From the IMG/VR virus record IMGVR_UViG_3300037502_002084, positions 1-22,562 of that record: a stretch of 22,562 nt of DNA, one strand, 5' to 3'. Below the pieces are notes generated by a model, which searched no databases, was not told the origin of the DNA, and was given only the letters and a program-made list of their open reading frames with translations. Below, one piece after another: positions 1-5,860 of the stretch (positions within the stretch are counted from its first letter, which is position 1; each line of letters starts with the position of its first letter). Source of the DNA: a virus. The position numbers and the translations under genes were made by a program.

Positions 1-1
1 A

Positions 2-229
2 GTTATCAATCCAGATGAATGTATTGATTGTGCAGTTTGTATTCCCGAATGCCCAGTAAATGCTATTGTTCCTGATACAGACCTTTCGGAACAAGAAAAA
101 ATATTCTGGACTGATTTAAATCAACGGTTGAGTATCAAGTGGCCAAATATTAAAGAGAAAAAACTTCCGCTACCTGACGCAGAATCATGGAACGGCAAAC
201 CAGGAAAATTAGATCTCTTAGAAGAATGA
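2..229 (+). CDS. fdxA: Ferredoxin FdxA-type (7Fe/4Fe-4S), C-terminal part; 5' end outside window
   Basis: Small soluble electron carrier. The visible 75 residues begin inside the protein and contain a full 4Fe-4S ligand set, CIDCAVCIPECP (CxxCxxCxxxCP). The tail ends in a DAESWNGKPGKLDLLEE-like stretch, which is the characteristic C-terminus of proteobacterial FdxA ferredoxins (about 107 residues). The first cluster would lie upstream of the window. This differs from the plant-type 2Fe-2S ferredoxin usually carried by cyanophages. The stop codon overlaps the next start as ATGA, so the two genes are translationally coupled. The electron partner is unknown. Family assignment is strong; the role in infection is inferred. 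Confidence 0.88.
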   Translation, partial: VINPDECIDCAVCIPECPVNAIVPDTDLSEQEKIFWTDLNQRLSIKWPNIKEKKLPLPDAESWNGKPGKLDLLEE

Positions 230-717
230 CAAAGAAAAAGTCCAACGTTGCCAAAGGACGTGAAAGCTATGATTCGGAGTTAGGCACTGGCTTAGTAGCA
301 TTTTTTAATAAGAATGTTACTCCCTATCCTACTGATGTGGGAGCACCTAGTTTTGATTTGATCCCAGTGTCTAAACAAAAAGACATTATGATCAATCATG
401 CTAGAATGTATGCACAACAGGAATACAATAGGATAATGGAGTTAGTTGCTGTTCTGCAAAAACAAGCTGACAGTATCAAAAGAAGATTAGATGTTACTGA
501 TGCTGTTCATGCTGCCGAGTATCAGTTTCAAATAGTGATGGGCCACTACTATTGGTTAGTTTGGGACACTAGACACGAAAAAACACTGTTAGTTCACCAT
601 GGGCCCGATGAGTGGACTACCGGTGCTCCGGAAAATTATGCATATCAAACTCGCGTCAAATACATGGGTGATCATACTTGGCTAGAGGTTGATAAAGAAG
701 GCAAACCTGTAGAATGA
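226..717 (+). CDS. DUF2452-like conserved phage protein
   Basis: A 163-residue soluble protein of unknown function. I place the start at 226 because ATGA overlaps the ferredoxin stop; an in-frame ATG at 187 would lie inside the ferredoxin gene. The pattern matches what I recall of DUF2452: a short basic N-terminus (NVAKGRE), a PYPTDVGAPSFDLIPV-like segment, a central helix (about residues 60-95), then a GHYYWLVWD strand, a GPDEW motif and a DHTWLEV ending. Lone copies occur in bacteria and T4-like phages. There is no signal peptide or membrane segment. It lies between ferredoxin and dCMP deaminase with overlaps on both sides, so it belongs to the same transcript. The name is from memory; the function is unknown. 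Confidence 0.7.
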   Translation: MTKKKSNVAKGRESYDSELGTGLVAFFNKNVTPYPTDVGAPSFDLIPVSKQKDIMINHARMYAQQEYNRIMELVAVLQKQADSIKRRLDVTDAVHAAEYQFQIVMGHYYWLVWDTRHEKTLLVHHGPDEWTTGAPENYAYQTRVKYMGDHTWLEVDKEGKPVE

Positions 718-1184
718 AAGAAAAATTTAAACAAGCATACATGAAGACTGCTGAAACTTTTGCAGAACTCAGTCATGCACGTAGATTACATGTCGGTGCT
801 ATTATTGTAAAAGATGATAGGATTATTTCTATCGGCTACAATGGTATGCCTGCTGGTTGGGATAACAACTGCGAATATGAAGATATAGGATTCTCTGATG
901 CAGTATTTGGGGAACCACAAACATTAGTTAACAGAGGTCTAAAAACTCGACCGGAGGTCTTACATGCTGAAACGAATGCCATCGCTAAACTGGCTAGAAG
1001 CACTGAGTCTGGTGTTAATGCTACTATGTTCATTACTCATAGTCCTTGCCTTGATTGTGCCAAACTCATTTATCAAAGCGGGATTGGTACTGTGTTTTAT
1101 CGCGACTCTTATCGTAGCGAAGATGGAATACAATTTCTCCAAAAATCAGGAGTAAAGGTAGAACAAATTGAAAAGGGCTCCTAA
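714..1184 (+). CDS. cd: dCMP deaminase (ComEB/T4 Cd family)
   Basis: Zinc-dependent deaminase converting dCMP to dUMP, feeding dTMP synthesis for phage DNA replication. In the 156-residue protein the active-site motif HAETNAIA begins at residue 84 (His84 zinc ligand, Glu86 proton shuttle). The PCLDC motif supplies Cys112 and Cys115. The upstream GYNGMPAG segment (41-48) is typical of the dCMP branch rather than cytidine or tRNA deaminases. Length is normal for the family. It overlaps the previous gene by ATGA. Its stop codon lies in the loop of a terminator hairpin, so it is the last gene of its operon. Confidence 0.93.
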   Translation: MKEKFKQAYMKTAETFAELSHARRLHVGAIIVKDDRIISIGYNGMPAGWDNNCEYEDIGFSDAVFGEPQTLVNRGLKTRPEVLHAETNAIAKLARSTESGVNATMFITHSPCLDCAKLIYQSGIGTVFYRDSYRSEDGIQFLQKSGVKVEQIEKGS

Positions 1185-1198
1185 GAGCCCCTTCTTTT
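1171..1198. terminator. Intrinsic terminator between convergent cd and phoH
   Basis: GGGCTC (1175-1180) pairs with GAGCCC (1185-1190) across a 4-base loop, CTAA, that contains the TAA stop of the deaminase gene. The stem is preceded by AAAA and followed by a T-rich run (CTTCTTTTAT). It can therefore act in both directions and also end the phoH transcript arriving from the other side. Confidence 0.8.
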
Positions 1199-1207
1199 AT
1201 TGACTCA

Positions 1208-1921
1208 TTAGTCGCCGTATATTTCTAACACCTCCTTGACGGCCTCATGTCTTTCAATGTCCTGCATATCAAATTGAACTATGTCAATATGTTTTGTCTG
1301 TTTATCTGCGAGTAGGTTGCAAAAATTTATCAATCCGTTATCGCTCCTTCTGTCTGCCTGTGCCAGATCTCCTGTCACCACCATTTTGGATCCTTCTCCC
1401 AAGCGTGTCAGTAGCATCTTCATTTGATTTACTGTAGCATTTTGCATTTCATCTGCTACAATGTATGCGTTTTTGAATGTGCGTCCACGCATATACGCAA
1501 GCGGGCTTATTTCGATAATACCTTCCTTTAGCATCTCTGCTATATCTGATTGTTTATAATACTCTCCCATGACATCAAAAATAGGTCTTGTCCATGGTGC
1601 CATTTTTTCATTTAAATCACCTGGTAAAAAACCTAAATCTTCATCCACGGAAACGGCGGGTCTTGTAACAATGATTTTGTCAATCAAACCTTCTTGAAAC
1701 ATTTTAATACCATGCATAACTGCTAACATTGTTTTGCCCGTGCCAGCCGGCCCAATAGCAAATACTATGCTTGTTTCTTCATTTTGCAGTTTCTGGAGGT
1801 ATGTTTTTTGATTGGGCGAACGTGCTGACATTACTACACGTTGCTTCTTCTGCGGAAGATATGGTTGAAAATCTATTACTTTAACTTCTGATGTAAAGCG
1901 TTTCTTCACTCGTTTGCTCAT
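1208..1921 (-). CDS. phoH: PhoH-like P-loop ATPase
   Basis: A 237-residue PhoH-family ATPase. The P-loop is GPAGTGKT (residues 57-64) and the Walker B segment is YIVADEMQNAT, with Asp157/Glu158. A TRPAVSVDEDLGFLPGD stretch and an MRGRTF segment, both typical of the PhoH core, lie between them. PhoH proteins are common in marine and freshwater phages. They resemble the ATPase half of the PhoH2 RNA helicase/nuclease, but no PIN domain is present here. The N-terminus (1-35) is basic. This is the only gene on the minus strand; it is convergent with the deaminase and divergent from 2081. Its ribosome site AGGAG (1932-1936) sits in a hairpin (see the leader entry). The biochemical role in infection is not established. 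Confidence 0.93.
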   Translation of the reverse strand: MSKRVKKRFTSEVKVIDFQPYLPQKKQRVVMSARSPNQKTYLQKLQNEETSIVFAIGPAGTGKTMLAVMHGIKMFQEGLIDKIIVTRPAVSVDEDLGFLPGDLNEKMAPWTRPIFDVMGEYYKQSDIAEMLKEGIIEISPLAYMRGRTFKNAYIVADEMQNATVNQMKMLLTRLGEGSKMVVTGDLAQADRRSDNGLINFCNLLADKQTKHIDIVQFDMQDIERHEAVKEVLEIYGD

Positions 1922-1932
1922 CTAAGTTGTTC

Positions 1933-1990
1933 TCCTACTCGTAAAAGTAGGACTTGTAGCGACCGCCCTTGATAACTACAGAGGTCCTAC
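1933..1990 (-). promoter_or_regulatory. Switch-like structured 5' leader of phoH
   Basis: Read on the minus strand, three segments compete. Segment a is GTAGGAC (1990-1984), b is GTCCTACT (1953-1946) and c is AGTAGGA (1939-1933). Pairing b-c makes a 7-bp hairpin with loop TTTACG that buries the phoH Shine-Dalgarno (AGGAG, 1936-1932). Pairing a-b makes a longer hairpin, extended by TGTAG (1980-1976) with CTACA (1959-1955), and frees the Shine-Dalgarno. This is the geometry of a translational switch or attenuator. I did not recognise it as a known riboswitch class; no ligand is implied. Confidence 0.5.
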
Positions 1991-2036
1991 AAAGATATTT
2001 AACATCTTCGGGAGAAAGTAAACACATAACACAATG

Positions 2037-2064
2037 ATTCTAACCAGATAAATAATTTAGTAAA
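2037..2064 (-). promoter_or_regulatory. Possible sigma70-like promoter for phoH
   Basis: On the minus strand TTTACT (2064-2059) and TAGAAT (2042-2037) are spaced by 16 bases. They match the -35 and -10 consensus at 4/6 and 5/6 positions. Transcription would start near 2030 and read through the structured leader. The site overlaps the plus-strand late motif at 2047-2054. It is a weak call resting only on spacing and similarity. Confidence 0.3.
2047..2054 (+). promoter_or_regulatory. T4-type late promoter motif GATAAATA
   Basis: GATAAATA differs by one base from the T4 late -10 box TATAAATA. It lies 26 bases before the start at 2081. The same octamer precedes three other late-type genes in the window (8771, 13050, 13946). 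Confidence 0.6.
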
Positions 2065-2080
2065 AATTTAGGATGCCTAT

Positions 2081-2611
2081 ATGCGCGATATTTTAGACGT
2101 AATCAAGAACGTTGAATCTATATATAATAACAACTCTAGCCTAGCAGTGCTTAAAGACTTTGAGCGAGTACTAGATGAACTAGATATCTACGTATATAAA
2201 AACTGGTCGGACGGGGAACTAGCATCCGGACCCAAAATTGATCGCCATTGGGTTACATGTGAATTCATGTGGCCACATAAACAGATGCCAGATCCTATTG
2301 CAGGTAAAAGATTATCAGGAATAGGGTGTAAAGTCAAATATATTAAGAGTAACGTTATAGAGCCAAGAAAAATACGTTCACCAGATGATTTTCGCCCAGG
2401 CACCAAAAAAGGTAAATTAGATACCAAACCTATTTGGCTAGTAGAAATTGCAATGCCTAAAAAAGTAGTGTTTGATATTTTTAACAGCTACATGGATCGA
2501 ATTAGAGAAGAACGTAAAGGCGACCCAGAACAACAAATTAAAAAATCAGAAACATCAGCTGCACCAACCCCAGCGGCACCGGCGGCACCACCAGCAGGAG
2601 CACCAGCATAA
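2081..2611 (+). CDS. Unrecognised phage protein, Pro/Ala-rich tail
   Basis: A 176-residue protein that I cannot assign. Residues 1-140 look like a folded domain with an aromatic patch, EFMWPHKQMPDP, a GIGCKVKY strand and a KPIWLVEIAMPKK segment. The last 25 residues are a low-complexity Ala/Pro tail (PAAPAAPPAGAPA), probably a flexible linker or tether. There is no signal peptide or membrane segment. The start is supported by a GGA-containing ribosome site about 8 bases upstream and by the late motif at 2047. It is followed directly (TAATG) by the next gene, so they are coupled. The context suggests a late, perhaps virion-associated, product. Confidence 0.75.
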   Translation: MRDILDVIKNVESIYNNNSSLAVLKDFERVLDELDIYVYKNWSDGELASGPKIDRHWVTCEFMWPHKQMPDPIAGKRLSGIGCKVKYIKSNVIEPRKIRSPDDFRPGTKKGKLDTKPIWLVEIAMPKKVVFDIFNSYMDRIREERKGDPEQQIKKSETSAAPTPAAPAAPPAGAPA

Positions 2612-3342
2612 TGAGATTAGATGAAACATTATTAGCTGGTGATCTTCAAGGTCTAGTCAGTCACGTTTTTGAGATCGACAGTTATAAAAGTAAAATAGGT
2701 AAAGACGGTGAAATGGTCGTACTTAGCTTTACTGTTGATGAAAAGTCCCCAGCAGATGATCTAGCACGTTTTTTAGAAATGGGTTACGATTATATAATTG
2801 ATGCCGACCCAACAAATGGCCCAACTGACAACGGAAAATATAAAGTATTTGTAGAGCTAAAACGTACTAGATACATTGCAAAAGAAATTTTTGATATTTT
2901 AGATGGAGTAGAACGATTAACTGGTATCAAAAATTTTAAATTTAGATATTATAAAAGTTTTAAAAGTATCCCAGCTACTATGGAAAATCTAGAAGATCTA
3001 GTTCCAAAAGATCAGGGCACATACGAAGAAAGAATTTCAAATAATAGACTTAATAATTTTAGTAATTTTTTTAATAAAAGTTATCTAGAGAGTATCAATG
3101 TAACTGACGACAATATATCTTTCAAAAAAATGTTTGCAGAATCTATAAACATGAAAATTAAAGATTTTGGTCCAAAAAAATATATCTATGAAAATTTAGA
3201 AGGAAAAATAGATATCGAACCAAAAGCAATGTCTGAAATAATGTTTTTGACTAAAGCATTAGGAAACTATAATATCACAAAAATAAACAACAACTATATT
3301 TTTGAAAATGAAGATTATGCTGCGGTCATGGAGAAAATTTAA
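2611..3342 (+). CDS. Unrecognised conserved-looking phage protein
   Basis: A 243-residue soluble protein with no assigned function. The N-terminal half (about 1-120) alternates strands and helices: a VVLSFTVDEKSPADDLARFL segment, a GYDYIIDADP segment, then a YKVFVELKRTRYIAKEIFDIL segment ending in GIKNFKFRYYKSF. It resembles hypothetical proteins I recall from T4-like cyanophages, but I cannot name a family. The C-terminal half is Asn/Lys-rich and ends in a compact KINNNYIFENEDYAAVMEKI-like segment. It is joined by TAATG to both neighbours, within the late unit that leads into the spanin pair. Confidence 0.75.
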   Translation: MRLDETLLAGDLQGLVSHVFEIDSYKSKIGKDGEMVVLSFTVDEKSPADDLARFLEMGYDYIIDADPTNGPTDNGKYKVFVELKRTRYIAKEIFDILDGVERLTGIKNFKFRYYKSFKSIPATMENLEDLVPKDQGTYEERISNNRLNNFSNFFNKSYLESINVTDDNISFKKMFAESINMKIKDFGPKKYIYENLEGKIDIEPKAMSEIMFLTKALGNYNITKINNNYIFENEDYAAVMEKI

Positions 3343-3803
3343 TGTGGCAACTTAGTTATCTATTTGGATTCATTCCGGATAGTTTGTTTATATGGATAAC
3401 CTATGCTTTATTTGGTGCAGGCTTTATACTGTATGTGGTTAGTAAGTTAGTAGCGTGGCTTCCATTCATTAGCAGATATAAATTTCCTGTAGAAATTATT
3501 GGCGTAATATTTCTAGTAGTAGGTTCATATTTCTATGGCGGGTATGCTACGGAAAAAGTATGGCGCGAACGTGTTGCAGAGTTAGAAGCTAAAGTAGCTA
3601 GAGCCGAAGAAGAAAGTAAAAAAGTAAATGTAGTAATTAAAGAAAAAATTGTTACAAAAATAAAAGAAATAAAAATATTTCAGGATAGAATCAAAGAAGT
3701 AATTGTGGAAAAAGAAAAAATAATTGATGCACAATGCGAAGTACCACAAGAGGCTTTAGACATACTGAACGAAAGTGCTAAGGGCGTAGGTGAGCAAAAA
3801 TGA
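3342..3803 (+). CDS. Putative inner-membrane spanin (i-spanin)
   Basis: A 153-residue membrane protein with two hydrophobic segments, about 15-33 (IWITYALFGAGFILYVV) and 50-68 (EIIGVIFLVVGSYFYGGYA). They are separated by a positively charged loop. A long charged Lys/Glu coiled coil (about 71-131) follows. The predicted topology is N-out, loop in the cytoplasm, coiled coil in the periplasm. It overlaps a small lipoprotein gene by 4 bases, which is the usual arrangement of an Rz/Rz1-type pair joining the two membranes in the last step of lysis. Classical i-spanins have one membrane segment, so the second is unusual. The assignment comes from architecture and position, not motif identity. Confidence 0.68.
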   Translation: MWQLSYLFGFIPDSLFIWITYALFGAGFILYVVSKLVAWLPFISRYKFPVEIIGVIFLVVGSYFYGGYATEKVWRERVAELEAKVARAEEESKKVNVVIKEKIVTKIKEIKIFQDRIKEVIVEKEKIIDAQCEVPQEALDILNESAKGVGEQK

Positions 3804-4066
3804 AAACAATAGTTCTAATTCTCTTAACATCAGTTTTAGTTGGCTGTTCTAGCACTGCTCCGGTAAAGAGGAATTTTCCAGAAGTTCCTCAAGAACTTAT
3901 GGCTGCTTGCCCTGAATTAAAACAAGTAGAAAAGACTGAAAAACTCAGTAAAGTAATCACAACTGTTACTGAAAATTATGCCTTATATCATGAATGTAGA
4001 GCTAAAGTCGATACATGGATACTTTGGTATAATACTCAAAAGAAAATTTTCGATAGTGTACAATAA
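3800..4066 (+). CDS. Putative outer-membrane lipoprotein spanin (o-spanin)
   Basis: An 88-residue lipoprotein. The N-terminus is a signal peptide with lipobox LVGC; Cys16 would be lipidated and cleavage would leave about 73 periplasmic residues. The mature part begins with a Pro-containing stretch (KRNFPEVPQELM) and has paired cysteines and an amphipathic helix. It partners the preceding coiled-coil membrane protein, overlapping it as ATGA, as o-spanins do. There is no Asp at +2 (Ser17), consistent with sorting to the outer membrane. Another small phage lipoprotein is possible, but the neighbour makes a spanin most likely. It implies a Gram-negative host. Confidence 0.75.
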   Translation: MKTIVLILLTSVLVGCSSTAPVKRNFPEVPQELMAACPELKQVEKTEKLSKVITTVTENYALYHECRAKVDTWILWYNTQKKIFDSVQ

Positions 4067-4090
4067 AAATAAGAAAATTAGGACAGTATT

Positions 4091-4471
4091 ATGATTCAAA
4101 AAAAACTTTGCGCAGATTCTAGATACAATAAGTATGATGCTGATTTCGATGGTACCGTTGATGACGAAGAAATCGATAACGCTCAAGAAATGTTAGAACT
4201 AGAATTACGTGAAGAAAAAGCAGATGCTCATCGTCGTATGGCATGGGTCGCTATGATTTCAATGATACTGTTTACTGTTGCACTATTTTTACCTATGGTT
4301 TCAGAAACCAGAGTCGCAGCCCTTGCCGACTTATTGGGCTTATTTTATATTGCCCAAGCAGGAATTGTTGGTGCATATATGGGAGTTACTGCTTGGATGA
4401 GTAAAACACAGTCGAGCTCGCCAACTTCTCCATCTTTGCCACCAATAAGGCGCCCAGCATCTAATACATAA
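4091..4471 (+). CDS. EF-hand membrane protein, possible holin
   Basis: A 126-residue protein. Residues 16-27 (DADFDGTVDDEE) form a textbook 12-residue EF-hand loop, with Asp at 1, 3 and 5, Gly at 6 and Glu at 12, predicting calcium binding. A charged helix follows, then two hydrophobic segments (about 49-69 and 75-101) and a Ser/Pro-rich tail. Size, two membrane spans and position just after the spanin pair fit a class II holin, but there is no direct evidence for this. It lies 24 bases after the spanin gene, with an AGGA-type ribosome site. Similar EF-hand membrane proteins occur in T4-like marine phages, to my recollection. Confidence 0.75.
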   Translation: MIQKKLCADSRYNKYDADFDGTVDDEEIDNAQEMLELELREEKADAHRRMAWVAMISMILFTVALFLPMVSETRVAALADLLGLFYIAQAGIVGAYMGVTAWMSKTQSSSPTSPSLPPIRRPASNT

Positions 4472-4490
4472 CTGTATTTGATTATCAGTT

Positions 4491-4514
4491 TTTTGACCTG
4501 TCGGTCAAAATTTT
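4491..4514 (+). promoter_or_regulatory. Inverted repeat overlapping the dnaJ -35 (operator or terminator)
   Basis: TTTTGACC (4491-4498) pairs perfectly with GGTCAAAA (4503-4510) around TGTC, and TTTT follows. It includes the whole -35 hexamer of the dnaJ promoter. It could be a protein-binding operator, a weak terminator for the late genes upstream, or both. Confidence 0.5.
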
Positions 4515-4521
4515 GTATAAT
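4493..4521 (+). promoter_or_regulatory. Sigma70 promoter of the dnaJ-def-clpA operon
   Basis: TTGACC (4493-4498) and a perfect TATAAT (4516-4521) are spaced by exactly 17 bases. Transcription is predicted to begin near 4528, which is the A of the dnaJ ATG, so the message may be leaderless. Confidence 0.78.
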
Positions 4522-4527
4522 TAAGTG

Positions 4528-5382
4528 ATGACCTATTATGATATTTTAGGTGTTTCCAACACTGCAAATCCAGATGAAATCAAAAAAGCCTATAGAAAAT
4601 TGGCTAATCAACATCACCCTGACAAAGGTGGTGATGAACACAAGTTCAAAGAAATATCAGTGGCTTACGATGTATTAAGTGATTCAAATAAACGTGCCGA
4701 ATATGATCAATCTCTAATGGGCGGTGGCGGATTTAGATTCCAAAATATGGATGGTGGTTTCTCGGACATGAGTGATTTATTTGGTGGAATGTTTGGTGCT
4801 CATTTTGGTTCGGGATTTGCAGGGTTTCAACACCCTAGACAGAGAAGAAATCGAGATCTAAACATACGATGCACTATAACTTTTAAAGACAGTTACACTG
4901 GCAAAGAACTCGAAGCAACATATCCATTACCAAACGGTAAAAAAGAAACTGTAGTAATTTCTGTGCCTCCCGGAATTGAAACTGGGCAAACTATTCAATA
5001 TCGAGGATTAGGTGATAATTCATTCCCTGATTTACCAAGAGGCAATTTAAACGTAACAATAATCGTTGCATTAGATCCGAAATTCACTAGAAGGGGTGAC
5101 GACATCTGCACTGTGTTAGAACTTGATTCTATAGAAGCAATGACTGGGTGTAGTAAAGATGTTGAAACTGTAGATGGTAAAACTGTACAAATTAAAATAC
5201 GACCCGGTGTTGAACACGGTGGTGAATACAGTGCATCTGGAATGGGCTTCAAAAATGCTAGGATGCGTAGGACTGGAAATTTTGTAATCATAGTTGCTAT
5301 TCGATCTCTTGCTATCACTGACGAAATCCTAAAGAAAAAACTTCTAGAAATTAGAGATGAAATTAATCGAATTCCCAAATGA
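4528..5382 (+). CDS. dnaJ: DnaJ-like co-chaperone without zinc finger (CbpA/type II)
   Basis: A J-domain protein expected to stimulate ATP hydrolysis by host DnaK. The 284-residue protein has the J domain at about 1-65, with the HPD motif at residues 30-32. A Gly/Phe-rich linker follows (about 67-105), then two beta-rich C-terminal substrate-binding domains to the end. The CxxCxGxG zinc repeats of true DnaJ are absent, making it CbpA-like in layout. ATG 4528 is preferred over the GTG at 4525, which adds only one residue; either start leaves no room for a leader or ribosome site downstream of the predicted TSS. It overlaps the deformylase gene by 26 bases. It opens a proteostasis operon. Confidence 0.93.
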   Translation: MTYYDILGVSNTANPDEIKKAYRKLANQHHPDKGGDEHKFKEISVAYDVLSDSNKRAEYDQSLMGGGGFRFQNMDGGFSDMSDLFGGMFGAHFGSGFAGFQHPRQRRNRDLNIRCTITFKDSYTGKELEATYPLPNGKKETVVISVPPGIETGQTIQYRGLGDNSFPDLPRGNLNVTIIVALDPKFTRRGDDICTVLELDSIEAMTGCSKDVETVDGKTVQIKIRPGVEHGGEYSASGMGFKNARMRRTGNFVIIVAIRSLAITDEILKKKLLEIRDEINRIPK

Positions 5383-5860
5383 AATTTTAAAACAAAAAAT
5401 GCCAGACTTTGATTTTTACAGCGAAACTGATCCAGTAAAGCTAGAAAAAGAAATGATAGATATCATGCATCAAAGTAACGGTATAGGTCTAAGTGCGAAT
5501 CAAGTTGGATTTAGGGGTCGAGTGTTTGTAATGCAGCCTCAAATACTAGACAACAAAACACCTTTCGCATTATTCAATCCAATTTTATTAGAACAAAGTA
5601 AAGAGGAATCACTAAATGAAGAGGGCTGTTTAAGTTTTCCAAATCTTTTTTTAGAAGTTAAACGATCAAAAAAAATTAAAGTACAATATGTTGACAAGCA
5701 TCAAAATACCTGTATAATAGAACTTACAGACATAGATGCTCGATGTTTTCTTCATGAATTAGATCATCTAAACGGTATATGTTTTACAGATAAAATCAGC
5801 CAACTTAGATTAGCATTAGCATTAAAGAAACAGAGGAAAAAGAATGGTAGAACCAAGTGA
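5357..5860 (+). CDS. def: Peptide deformylase
   Basis: Metalloenzyme removing the formyl group from N-terminal Met of nascent proteins. The 167-residue protein has all three signature motifs: GIGLSANQ (42-49), EGCLS (89-93, Cys91 metal ligand) and HELDH (133-137, two His ligands and the catalytic Glu). All catalytic residues are intact, and the length is normal for the compact bacterial enzyme with a C-terminal helix. The basic tail ([11 protein letters not shown]) runs into the next gene. It overlaps dnaJ by 26 bases and clpA by 17, indicating translational coupling. Phage deformylases are known from cyanophages, where they favour photosystem protein turnover; no such target is seen here. 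Confidence 0.95.
   Translation: MKLIEFPNEILKQKMPDFDFYSETDPVKLEKEMIDIMHQSNGIGLSANQVGFRGRVFVMQPQILDNKTPFALFNPILLEQSKEESLNEEGCLSFPNLFLEVKRSKKIKVQYVDKHQNTCIIELTDIDARCFLHELDHLNGICFTDKISQLRLALALKKQRKKNGRTK

Noticed and set aside
187-225. Upstream start for the DUF2452-like gene
   Set aside because: The added residues lie within the ferredoxin C-terminus; ATG 226 in ATGA overlap fits the local pattern of coupling.
964-1155. 63-residue hydrophobic frame inside the dCMP deaminase gene
   Set aside because: It overlaps the catalytic region of a well-supported gene in another frame; the hydrophobicity comes from frame shift of that sequence.
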